IMG/VR virus record: IMGVR_UViG_3300044712_000995
Span: 1-33,486 of that record
Reading direction: 5' to 3' (one strand)
Length of the DNA: 33,486 bases
Source of the DNA: a virus
Part shown: one piece after another, positions 1 to 6,289 of the stretch
Numbering within the stretch: the first letter of the stretch is position 1
Layout: the number at the start of each line of letters is the position of its first letter
Translations under genes and position numbers: made by a program
The notes under the pieces: model-generated
Database searches by the model: none
What the model saw: the letters and a program-made list of their open reading frames with translations, nothing else
What the model was told of the DNA's origin: nothing

Positions 1-414
1 CGTCAATTCCTCTTCTTCGTAGCGGCGACGGCCGAGTGTCACGACCGATCGATAGAAGGCGTCGACGATGGCCTGCGGACTCTCTCCCTGTGCGCTAAGG
101 GGCTTGCCGAAGGTGATCTGATTGCTGATGCCTTCGGTCGGGCCGTGGCGCTCCAGCGATTCGCGAACGACGCGCAGCAGGAAGCCGAATTGCTCGCGGG
201 CTTGCGGGCCGTAGAGGCAGGCGAACGGCGCCGGGTTGTCGAGCAGACGGAAGTGGAATTTCCCGGTGCGCGCCTGGATGAAGCCGACGCCGATGTTCAA
301 GCTCTCCCCGGAAACGAGATCCGGCGCGAGCTTGATCGCGAACCACTTGCCGCTGGTTTTGGGCTTGCCGGTACGCTGCTCGTCGGCGGCGAATAGGGCG
401 TCGAGATTCAACAT
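1..414 (-). CDS. DUF3037-like protein, partner of HipA-type kinase (partial)
   Basis: The leftward reading frame starts with ATG at 414 and stays open through base 1, so 138 codons are visible and the C-terminus is outside the window. It overlaps the end of the kinase gene by 7 bases, so the two are translationally coupled. Near residues 23-43 it reads as a beta-strand followed by APDLVSGESLNIGVGFI, which resembles the opening of the DUF3037 family (a P-x-x-x-x-GE-x-x-NIGV pattern). DUF3037 genes are known to neighbour HipA_2-type kinase genes, which supports the assignment. No catalytic motif is visible and the biochemical role of the family is not established. It probably shares the repressor transcript and is therefore expressed in the lysogen. 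The gene is real with good confidence; the family name is a recognition from memory of the pattern. Confidence 0.7.
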   Translation of the reverse strand, partial: MLNLDALFAADEQRTGKPKTSGKWFAIKLAPDLVSGESLNIGVGFIQARTGKFHFRLLDNPAPFACLYGPQAREQFGFLLRVVRESLERHGPTEGISNQITFGKPLSAQGESPQAIVDAFYRSVVTLGRRRYEEEELT

Positions 415-1259
415 AGGCCGTAGCACTTGGCGATCCGTTGGGGAGCCGCCAGTGTACGCGCCTGGAGAAACTTGTGGAAGGCGACCCTATCGCTTTCGTT
501 GTGAAGCAGCGGGCCAAACCAGTGGTCCAGCTCGTGAAACCCGGCGAGCAGGGCGGTGGCGGTGTCGGCTTGCGCGACGACGTTGTTCGAGATGTCGCGC
601 GGGTCGTCGTAGAGCAGGGCCATCAGGCGATTGTGCGGGGTCATGTCGGGGTCAAGGTGTCCGCTCGTCCAGTGCCCGTCGGTGACCACCAGGCGACCGT
701 GATCGATGAGCGCGTAGCGCGCCTCACCGGTACGTAGCAGGTTATTGAAGTGCCGGTCGAGATTGGCCACGATGTCGTCGAAAGCGATGGTGCGGGTTGC
801 CATGTCCCAGCGGCGAACGTCGGCGCGCATGGCGTCGTGGGCATGCTCACCGAAATGATGAAATGGCGTCGGCGCATTGATGGCGCGGGTGCAGAAGGCC
901 GGCCAGTCGGGGCGCTCTTTCGCCATGTGCTTGATCCATGCGTGCTGCTTCGGCAATCCAGCGAGGTCAAGCTTCTTGAGCGGCACGCGATGGATGCATG
1001 CCTGCGGGGGCTGCGGGAGCGCCCAGCGTTCGGCCAGGACATAGCCGGCGATCTCGTTGGCCAGGGCACGCGAGCGGCCGGCGAGGTCGGGGTAGAACTT
1101 GGCGTAGAACGGGACGGCCTCGGGCAAATCGGGATGACGGACGTGGAGGATCGCCGTCGCTTCCCGCCCGGCGGCGTCCTGCGCTTTGCCGTCGCCCTGC
1201 AACCAGTGCAAAAAGCCGCCGAAGCGGTCTTTCGACAGGAAGCGCAGGGTATAGGTCAT
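408..1259 (-). CDS. HipA-type (HipA_2-like) Ser/Thr kinase
   Basis: This 283-residue protein has the landmarks of the HipA/PI4K-like kinase fold. A candidate ATP-binding lysine lies in FYAKFYPDL (K54), followed by a helix with a conserved-type glutamate (E69). The catalytic/metal loop is NLDRHFNNLL (166-175) and the second metal-binding segment is LIDHG (184-188). It is shorter than classical HipA (about 440 residues), as in the compact HipA_2 family. HipA kinases phosphorylate protein Ser/Thr residues, and classical HipA targets glutamyl-tRNA synthetase; the target here is unknown. The start codon overlaps the repressor stop in an ATGA junction, and its stop overlaps the DUF3037-like start. 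The unusual point is that the HTH partner upstream appears to be the phage lysogeny repressor, not a short HipB. A toxin, superinfection-exclusion or repressor-modifying role are all possible. Confidence 0.78.
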   Translation of the reverse strand: MTYTLRFLSKDRFGGFLHWLQGDGKAQDAAGREATAILHVRHPDLPEAVPFYAKFYPDLAGRSRALANEIAGYVLAERWALPQPPQACIHRVPLKKLDLAGLPKQHAWIKHMAKERPDWPAFCTRAINAPTPFHHFGEHAHDAMRADVRRWDMATRTIAFDDIVANLDRHFNNLLRTGEARYALIDHGRLVVTDGHWTSGHLDPDMTPHNRLMALLYDDPRDISNNVVAQADTATALLAGFHELDHWFGPLLHNESDRVAFHKFLQARTLAAPQRIAKCYGLC

Positions 1260-1708
1260 TCCTCAGGCAGGGTGTCCAGGCCGGCGTAGCCGTCTTTCGT
1301 GGCGACCGGGGACCGCGGGGCCACTAGATCGAGCACCTTATCGAGCGCGTCGTAAAGCTCGGGGGACGAACTCCCCGCAGATTCAGCGGCCTCTATACGA
1401 GCAATCAGGCTACTTCCGCGTGCAGATATTCCCTTGGGTGAAGAACTTGCGGAAGCGCCATGTGAAGCCCCCGTCTGGATGCGGCTGACCCCAATCGCTT
1501 CCATTGTCCCTTCGCCTGACTCTACCCATGACGCGGAGACTCCGATAGAGCGCTGAGCCATCAGCATTCCTTGCTTTGAAACCCCGCGGGTTTCCCAGTT
1601 CTTAACGACTTGGGGAGATGTATTCAAGGCGCGGGCTAACTCTGATTGGCCGGAAATTCCAGTCAACTTTTTGGCCGCGGCATACAGGCGCGTCATCGTC
1701 TCATGCAT
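1256..1708 (-). CDS. CI-like HTH repressor lacking a peptidase domain
   Basis: The 150-residue protein has an N-terminal helix-turn-helix at about residues 16-45 (SELARALNTSPQVVKNWETR), typical of phage CI repressors of betaproteobacteria. Such repressors usually run to about 230 residues with a C-terminal S24/LexA-type autocleavage domain. Here the rest is a Ser/Gly/Ala-rich linker (about 78-116) and a short helical tail, with no S24 Ser/Lys dyad. I chose ATG at 1708. TTG at 1715-1717 and ATG at 1694-1696 are alternatives, and none has a clear ribosome binding site, so a nearly leaderless message like lambda cI from PRM is possible. It is transcribed divergently from the Cro-like gene over the operator array and is coupled to the HipA-like gene. 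The role as lysogeny repressor is inferred from position and HTH type. Confidence 0.85.
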   Translation of the reverse strand: MHETMTRLYAAAKKLTGISGQSELARALNTSPQVVKNWETRGVSKQGMLMAQRSIGVSASWVESGEGTMEAIGVSRIQTGASHGASASSSPKGISARGSSLIARIEAAESAGSSSPELYDALDKVLDLVAPRSPVATKDGYAGLDTLPEE

Positions 1709-1727
1709 GGGGAGCAATTTTCAGCGC

Positions 1728-1733
1728 ATTAAA
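1728..1733 (-). promoter_or_regulatory. Candidate -10 of repressor promoter (PRM-like)
   Basis: On the minus strand the hexamer reads TTTAAT (5/6 to consensus). No good -35 lies 16-18 bases upstream, as is usual for a repressor-maintenance promoter that needs activation. A start near 1721 would leave a leader of about 13 bases before ATG at 1708. Confidence 0.4.
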
Positions 1734-1804
1734 CAGGCTGTTGTTAAACGCCGCGTTTGACATTCGTTTAAACATGGCGTTTAATTGCGCCGTGGTCATT
1801 AAAC
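1729..1804. promoter_or_regulatory. Operator array between repressor and cro
   Basis: The hexamer TTAAAC or its complement recurs six times, once in a variant form. A perfect inverted pair with a 5-base gap occupies 1768-1784 (TTAAAC, ATGGC, GTTTAA). A near-perfect one occupies 1744-1760 (right arm GTTTGA), and a weaker one 1729-1745 (right arm GTTGTT). A lone half-site lies at 1799-1804. The strong site sits between the -35 and -10 of the rightward promoter and covers the -10. The second overlaps the -35, and the weak third lies over the repressor-side -10. This is the expected geometry for CI/Cro competition. Confidence 0.75.
1757..1785 (+). promoter_or_regulatory. Rightward early promoter (PR-like)
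   Basis: A consensus -35 TTGACA (1757-1762), a 17-base spacer and a -10 TTTAAT (1780-1785, 5/6) predict transcription starting near 1792. It drives the Cro-like gene and probably the early operon. The two best operators overlap its -35 and -10, so it should be tightly repressible. Confidence 0.75.
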
Positions 1805-1817
1805 AAAGGAAGAAGTG

Positions 1818-2027
1818 ATGTCCGAAGACGCCGTTTTGATTGATGGGCTTGGCGGTCCTGCAAAGGTTGCTGAGCTTCTCGGCTACGACAAGCACGGAGG
1901 AACTCAGCGTGTTCATAACTGGATTGCGCGAGGGATCCCGCCAAAGGTAAAACTGGAGCGCCCTGATCTCTTTCTTTCTTCGGAGTTGGTCACCACCCCC
2001 TCCCCCGAATCGAAGCAGGCGGCGTGA
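1818..2027 (+). CDS. Cro-like HTH repressor
   Basis: This 69-residue protein is the first rightward gene after the operator array. Its only recognisable part is a Cro/YdaS-type HTH: AKVAELLGYDKHGGTQRVHN is helix-turn-helix-like, with the second helix followed by WIARGIPPKVKLERPDLF, a common ending of Cro-type HTHs. ATG at 1818 has AGGA at 1807-1810; the GTG three bases earlier is less well spaced. By position and size it should repress the repressor promoter and modulate early transcription by binding the same TTAAAC operators. It ends 8 bases before the convergent stop of the next, leftward gene. Confidence 0.82.
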   Translation: MSEDAVLIDGLGGPAKVAELLGYDKHGGTQRVHNWIARGIPPKVKLERPDLFLSSELVTTPSPESKQAA

Positions 2028-2035
2028 GATGGCTG

Positions 2036-2554
2036 CTATATCCGATCGTACGGGTCGTAATCCCTTGTTGGGCTGCAGTCGTAGTTCGGATCGATCTCTG
2101 TCTCCCGGTAGGTCGTCTCGCACAGGGGGCAGCGATGACTGATCCCTACCGCGCTGCTCATGCGCAGCAGGATGCCGCGCTCGCCCTTGACATCGAAACA
2201 CGGCTGGCAAACGAAGTGGGCCGGTTCGGACTTCACCTGAGTACTGCCACCGTCCGCCTTGCTTCGATACACATAGACGCCAGGACTGAGTACGAAAAGC
2301 TCGTATCGGCCACGTTGCTCCAGCTTTTGATGGGCTTCGGCGAGTGCGTTTCGCAGGGTCTGGACTTCTTCGTTGATTGCGAAAAGCTTGGTCTGGTGGC
2401 TGAAGAGCGAGTCCTGCGCATTCAGGATTTGCTCGTTCATCTTGGCAACTACCGTTGCCAGTTCGTTGAAGTCTCGCAGCCCGACGGCAGCTTTCCCGAA
2501 TTCCCTGGCAGCGCTGAGCGCGCTGGCCGCCGTTGAGATGAAAGTCAAGTCCAT
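2036..2554 (-). CDS. Coiled-coil protein with C-terminal zinc ribbon
   Basis: The 172-residue protein runs against the surrounding early operon. Residues about 25-85 form an amphipathic helical, probably coiled-coil segment (FNELATVVAKMNEQILNAQD and onward). The C-terminal half has two cysteine pairs (CQPC near 116 and CPLC near 141) that fit a treble-clef or zinc-ribbon fold. Similar coiled-coil/zinc-ribbon proteins are common orphan genes in proteobacterial prophages; function is unknown. AGGGA precedes the ATG at 2554 with good spacing. The opposite strand is also open over most of this stretch (2024-2536), but that product lacks structure and its start has no ribosome binding site. Because the gene is leftward it could be expressed in the lysogen, and rightward early transcription would run antisense to it. 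Confidence 0.72.
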   Translation of the reverse strand: MDLTFISTAASALSAAREFGKAAVGLRDFNELATVVAKMNEQILNAQDSLFSHQTKLFAINEEVQTLRNALAEAHQKLEQRGRYELFVLSPGVYVYRSKADGGSTQVKSEPAHFVCQPCFDVKGERGILLRMSSAVGISHRCPLCETTYRETEIDPNYDCSPTRDYDPYDRI

Positions 2555-2657
2555 GGCCCGTCCCTTTCAGTTCGATGGTGGTGTGAGAACTCCATCGTAT
2601 CAGGCTGGGGCGGGCCGCCCGCTTACCGAGCGTCAGTTGTGCAAAGGAGCCGCCTAG

Positions 2658-2882
2658 ATGGCTGAGCCCCACGAAAAGCTGACCGAGGTCGTCCCTGTGC
2701 GCATGGAGGACACCATGAAGCGCTTTGCCACGCGCCGGGCCGATCACTTGAACCTCGATAGTCCTGCCGCCTACGTGCGCCATTTGATCGCCTCTGACAT
2801 GCGCTCCGCAGAGCATGAGTTCAATGTACTGGCCGAGGCGCTGGGCGTCCAAGTAAGCATCGAAAACAAGGATAACGGCTGA
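2658..2882 (+). CDS. Small ribbon-helix-helix-like protein
   Basis: This 74-residue protein has a short strand (KLTEVVPVRM) followed by two helices (MKRFATRRADHL and SPAAYVRHLIASDM), the pattern of MetJ/Arc-type ribbon-helix-helix DNA-binding proteins. AAGGAG lies 9 bases before the ATG. It is the first gene of the rightward early operon after the leftward gene, so a role in early transcription or copy control is plausible but unproven. No close family is recognised. Confidence 0.65.
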   Translation: MAEPHEKLTEVVPVRMEDTMKRFATRRADHLNLDSPAAYVRHLIASDMRSAEHEFNVLAEALGVQVSIENKDNG

Positions 2883-2915
2883 TATGCGCGCGACCGAACA
2901 GACGGAGGGTGGCGC

Positions 2916-3203
2916 ATGAGAACTGCGGTCTCCGAAACCTCGCGCGAGGCGTTCCACAGCCTGCCGATCCCGCATCTGCAACGCAAAGAGGCGGCCATCT
3001 TGGCGCTGTTCGGGCCGGCCACGCGCCTGTCCCGTCAGCAGATCAGCGAGTTGGCACGCATGCCCATCAATACCGTCTGCGGCAGGGTCGATTCCTTGCT
3101 CGCGAAGAACGCGCTCATGGAACACGGCGAGCGCACCGACCCATCAACCCGGAAGCGACAGAAGCTGCTGCGACTGCCGACCGGACAACTGGAGTTGATC
3201 TGA
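2916..3203 (+). CDS. Small winged-helix DNA-binding protein
   Basis: The 95-residue product has a helix-turn-helix-wing pattern. RKEAAILALFGPATRLSRQQ gives a first helix, ISELARMPINTVCGRVDSLL is the HTH, and the basic strand pair LMEHGERTDPSTRKRQKLLRL is the wing. This is a MarR/ArsR-like winged helix as often found in prophage early operons. GGAGG at 2903-2907 precedes the ATG by 8 bases. Its stop overlaps the next start as TGATG. Likely a transcriptional or replication-control protein; target unknown. Confidence 0.72.
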   Translation: MRTAVSETSREAFHSLPIPHLQRKEAAILALFGPATRLSRQQISELARMPINTVCGRVDSLLAKNALMEHGERTDPSTRKRQKLLRLPTGQLELI

Positions 3204-3820
3204 TGCAAGGACTTCAAACGGGCAACGGCTGCGCAGCCGGCATCGCCTCGCCTATCGGCGGTGCAGCCCGACCCTACAACCCGATAGGCAGGGAGATAGG
3301 CATGGAATGGAAAGACCAATACCGGCATCCGAACTGGCAGAGGAAGCGCCTGGAAGCACTTGAGGCGGCGGATTACACCTGCCAGCGCTGCTACGACACC
3401 GAAACTCAGCTTCACGTACATCACAAGCGCTACGTGAAAGGCCGCTTGGTGTGGGAATACGGGCTCGATGAATTAGATGTGCTTTGCGTTTCATGCCACG
3501 ACGAAACACATCGGAACAAGGGCGACCTGGCGGAAATTCTGACCGCTGTTTCGTCAAGTGATATTCCGAAAGTCAGTGGCCTGTTGGCGGGCTTTCTTGA
3601 CGCCGACAGCAAGGCGTCGTTTTTGAGCGATTACGACGAAATGGTCTACAGCAAATCTCTTGCTATCGGTATCGCTGCTTCGATCATGTTCGATCGTCTG
3701 GAGAACTACGAAACGATTCTTCTGTTCGAAGCGATTAACAAACATTCGTTCTCTGAAGAATCAGATACGACCATTTCGTTCGTGGTTGGTCCTCGCAAGC
3801 GAATCGTTTTCAGGGACTAG
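3203..3820 (+). CDS. HNH endonuclease with long C-terminal extension
   Basis: The core is a zinc-stabilised HNH domain: CQRC, then LHVHHKRY carrying the catalytic histidines, then CVSCHDETH, a CxxC-CxxC HNH of the type often found near phage replication or terminase genes. I chose ATG at 3203, which overlaps the previous stop as TGATG and has GGAG 8 bases upstream (205 residues). ATG at 3302 (172 residues) also has GGGAG upstream and begins right at the conserved domain, so the first 33 residues are uncertain. About 100 residues after the HNH core form an extra helical domain of unknown function. Its DNA is clearly more AT-rich than its neighbours, suggesting a separate origin. It could nick DNA in recombination or packaging, or act as a homing or defence nuclease. 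Confidence 0.8.
   Translation: MQGLQTGNGCAAGIASPIGGAARPYNPIGREIGMEWKDQYRHPNWQRKRLEALEAADYTCQRCYDTETQLHVHHKRYVKGRLVWEYGLDELDVLCVSCHDETHRNKGDLAEILTAVSSSDIPKVSGLLAGFLDADSKASFLSDYDEMVYSKSLAIGIAASIMFDRLENYETILLFEAINKHSFSEESDTTISFVVGPRKRIVFRD
3250..3289. repeat. 9-bp inverted repeat before the HNH core
   Basis: GCCTATCGG at 3250-3258 and its exact complement at 3281-3289 flank a 22-base loop. The repeat lies just upstream of the alternative start at 3302. In RNA it could form a stem that affects which start of the HNH gene is used; in DNA it could be a protein-binding site. Confidence 0.45.
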
Positions 3821-3822
3821 GA

Positions 3823-4710
3823 ATGGTCGATTCTCTTTCCCCAATGGTTCCCGCAGACGTCGACCTGCGCGACTTCGCATTCATGCCGCTGGACGTATTA
3901 CGGCTGCGCGACAGCGAACTATCTGCCACGCCGGACGCAGAGGCATTCCGATGCGCAGTGCTTTCTTGGTGCGTGTCCTGGCATCAGGTGCCGGCCGGAT
4001 CTCTGCCTGACGACGACACCACGCTTGCCCGCTTGTTGGGCTTTGGCCGAGACCTGAAAGGATGGAAAAAGGTTCGCGAGAGCGACGGACTGCGCGGCTG
4101 GGTCAAGTGCTCTGATGGCCGCCTATACCATCCGGTAGTCGCAGAAAAAGCGCTTGAGGCATGGAAGGCAAAGCTCGCTCAACGCGCTCGCACAGAAGCT
4201 GCAAGAAAGGCACGCGAAGAAGCTCGACAGAAACAGCAACAGAGTCAGTCACAAGGTCTGTCACAGACACTTGGGAGTTCTGTTACAGACGATGTAACAG
4301 AATCCAAGGGACAGGGACAGGGACAGGGAGAAGTAAACCCTTCTGTCGCCAGCGATGCTGACGACGAAAAGCAAGCGGCCTTGCCCGATTGCCCTCACGA
4401 CCGAATCCTCGCGCTGTACGCCGAGAAGCTTCCGGAGCTTCCGCAGCCACGCATCTGGGAAGGCAAGCGGCAGGACCATCTGCGAACCCGGTGGCGCTGG
4501 GTCATCGGCGATTTGAAGCGCAAGGGGAAGCCCCACGACCACGCGGCAGGGATCGATTTCTTCGCCCGGCTGTTCGACTACATCCGCCGTTGTCCGCTGC
4601 TGATGGGCGAAAAGGGAGAGTGGTCTGCTGACCTGGGGTGGATCGTCAACGCCGAGAACTTCGCCAAGATTCTTCAAGGAAATTACGAGAAAAAGAAGGA
4701 GGCCGCATGA
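3823..4710 (+). CDS. DUF1376-type phage replication protein
   Basis: This 295-residue protein opens with a winged-helix-like domain (FMPLDVLRLRDSEL, then SWCVSWHQVPAGSLPDDD, then LARLLGF and GWVKCSDGRLYHPVV) characteristic of DUF1376 proteins, which sit beside phage helicases and probably act as origin-binding or helicase-loading factors. A charged helix and a low-complexity Gln/Ser/Gly linker (about 135-170) join it to a helical C-terminal domain (DHLRTRWRWVIGDLKRKG to the end). This is the N-domain, linker, C-domain layout of lambda O. The stop overlaps the helicase ATG. The linker DNA holds the repeat cluster listed separately. M1 has a weak ribosome binding site, and M8 at 3844 is an alternative. 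Confidence 0.82.
   Translation: MVDSLSPMVPADVDLRDFAFMPLDVLRLRDSELSATPDAEAFRCAVLSWCVSWHQVPAGSLPDDDTTLARLLGFGRDLKGWKKVRESDGLRGWVKCSDGRLYHPVVAEKALEAWKAKLAQRARTEAARKAREEARQKQQQSQSQGLSQTLGSSVTDDVTESKGQGQGQGEVNPSVASDADDEKQAALPDCPHDRILALYAEKLPELPQPRIWEGKRQDHLRTRWRWVIGDLKRKGKPHDHAAGIDFFARLFDYIRRCPLLMGEKGEWSADLGWIVNAENFAKILQGNYEKKKEAA
4249..4327. other. Candidate replication origin inside the replication gene
   Basis: Several repeat types cluster in the linker-coding part. GTCACA occurs at 4249 and 4260. CTGTCACAGAC (4258-4268) recurs as CTGTTACAGAC (4280-4290) exactly 22 bases, two helical turns, later. A perfect 10-bp palindrome (TTCTGTTACA at 4278-4287, complement at 4293-4302) has a 5-base centre. 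Three tandem GGGACA units lie at 4308-4325. Lambdoid phages carry iteron origins at the same place in their O genes. Position and repeats support an origin, but function is inferred. Confidence 0.5.
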
Positions 4711-6077
4711 ACGCCCCCGCTGAAAACCACGCCCTGCGTCTTCCCCCGCATTCCATCGAAGCCGAGCAGTCGCTGCTCGGGGGCTTGCTGCTGGATCCGA
4801 AAGCCTGGGACCGGATCGCCGATCTCGTCGCCGAATCTGACTTCTTCCGCGACGACCATCGCCGCATCTTCCGGCATATCGCGATGCTGGCGCATGCCGG
4901 GAAAGAGGCCGACATCGTCACGGTCTTCGAATCGATTGACCGGGCGAACGAGATCCAGCAGACCGGCGGGATGGGATACCTCGGCGAGATCGCCAACGCG
5001 ACGCCGTCGGCGGCGAACATCCGCCGCTATGCCGAGGCCATTCGCGAGCGTGCAGTTCTGCGCCGGCTGGTGGCTGTCGGTGATGAATTCGCCGCGGCGT
5101 GCATGTCGCCGGGCATTCGCAAGGTTGCCGACATCGTCGCCGATGCCGAGCGGCGCATGGCCGCTGAGTTGGACGAACAGGCCGACGAACCGGCGTCCCT
5201 GCTCGACGTGTTGACCGATACCCTGGCCTACATCGACGAGCGCGGCGACACGAGCGGGCTGCGTACCGGCTTCGCCGACTTCGATGCGCTGACCGGTGGC
5301 CTAGAGCCGGGGCAGCTGGTCGTCGTTGCCGCCCGGCCGTCGGTCGGGAAAACGCTGTTCGCCTGCAACGTCGCCGACAACGTCGCGCACTCCGGCGGCG
5401 CGGTCGGGTTCTTCACGCTTGAAATGTCGCGACGCGAGATCGGCATGCGCCTTTTGGCCGCCCGGTCGTCGGTTTCTGTGCATGCGATGCGCGCCGGGAC
5501 CAAGTCGAACGACGCCTGGGATCGGATGGTTGCTGTCCTTCCCAAAGCGCAGGCGCAGCGTCTGTGGATCGACGACAAGCCGGCCGTGACGGTCGCCTAC
5601 ATCCGCGCGCGCGCTCGTCGCATGAAACGCAAGCACGGTCTCGATCTGATCGTTATCGACTACCTGGGCCTGATGAAGGGCAAGGGCGACAACCGGGTGC
5701 AGGAGATAGGCAGCATCAGCCGCGGCCTCAAGGAGCTGGCGAAGGAACTCGGAATTCCGGTGATCGTGCTCGCCCAGCTCAATCGCAGCGTCGAAGGCCG
5801 CACCGACAAGCGCCCGATCTCGTCCGACTTGCGCGACTCCGGCGAGATCGAGCAGGACGCCGACATTGTCGCGATGCTGCACCGCGAGGAAATGTACAGC
5901 GAGGCGCCCGAATGGAAGGGCTTCGCCGAGTTGATCGTGCGCAAGAACCGCAATGGCCCGCTAGGCGACGTGCAACTCGCTTACGACGGTCGGCTGATGA
6001 CGTTCTCGCCCTGGCAGGGCGACAGCCCGCGAACGGCCTACAAGAAACCGGTCGCGCGGGGCTTTCGTGAGGAATGA
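4707..6077 (+). CDS. dnaB: DnaB-type replicative helicase
   Basis: This 456-residue protein is a full-length DnaB family hexameric 5'-3' helicase for phage replication. The N-terminal domain (about 12-125: SIEAEQSLLGGLLLDPKAWD and onward) matches DnaB_N and the RecA-like motor follows. Walker A is ARPSVGKT (209-216) and Walker B LIVIDYLGLM (314-323). A further motif is SDLRDSGEIEQDAD (373-386), with the arginine-finger region near KNRNGP. AAGGAGG lies 4 bases before the ATG at 4707, and the start overlaps the stop of the DUF1376 gene (ATGA), which couples loader and helicase synthesis. Its own stop overlaps the next ATG. No intein or truncation is seen. Confidence 0.96.
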   Translation: MNAPAENHALRLPPHSIEAEQSLLGGLLLDPKAWDRIADLVAESDFFRDDHRRIFRHIAMLAHAGKEADIVTVFESIDRANEIQQTGGMGYLGEIANATPSAANIRRYAEAIRERAVLRRLVAVGDEFAAACMSPGIRKVADIVADAERRMAAELDEQADEPASLLDVLTDTLAYIDERGDTSGLRTGFADFDALTGGLEPGQLVVVAARPSVGKTLFACNVADNVAHSGGAVGFFTLEMSRREIGMRLLAARSSVSVHAMRAGTKSNDAWDRMVAVLPKAQAQRLWIDDKPAVTVAYIRARARRMKRKHGLDLIVIDYLGLMKGKGDNRVQEIGSISRGLKELAKELGIPVIVLAQLNRSVEGRTDKRPISSDLRDSGEIEQDADIVAMLHREEMYSEAPEWKGFAELIVRKNRNGPLGDVQLAYDGRLMTFSPWQGDSPRTAYKKPVARGFREE

Positions 6078-6289
6078 CGGAATGCGATCTGTGCGCGAGG
6101 CAGTCGCCGGTTCTGGAGTTCAGTCGCATCTGCTGCCGCGTGCGCTTCGTCCTGACTCTGCCGAGCAGGGAGCTGCGGGCGGAATGGCTGGAGCGCTGGA
6201 GAGCGAAGGACGGCCGCGCAATGGCCGAGAAAATCGAGAGGGAGGTACGGGAGAAATGGACCAAGCAACGGGATTGTACGAAGCAATGA
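6074..6289 (+). CDS. Small conserved cysteine-containing phage protein (DUF7696-like)
   Basis: The 71-residue product begins TECDLCARQSPVLEFSRICC, a conserved opening that I associate with the DUF7696 family of Burkholderiales/Rhodocyclales prophages. CDLC and ICC could bind a metal ion. The rest is one amphipathic helix rich in Arg, Lys and Glu. It overlaps the helicase stop by ATGA and ends inside the resolvase start region. Its place between helicase and resolvase suggests a replication or recombination accessory role; no activity is known. Confidence 0.75.
   Translation: MTECDLCARQSPVLEFSRICCRVRFVLTLPSRELRAEWLERWRAKDGRAMAEKIEREVREKWTKQRDCTKQ

Noticed and set aside
2024-2536. Rightward frame of 170 codons opposite the zinc-ribbon gene
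   Set aside because: No ribosome binding site and no family resemblance; the leftward frame has a good site, coiled coil and paired cysteines.
2884-2919. 11-codon frame between the ribbon-helix-helix and winged-helix genes
   Set aside because: Too short, poorly spaced ribosome binding site; the overlap with the next ATG can arise by chance.
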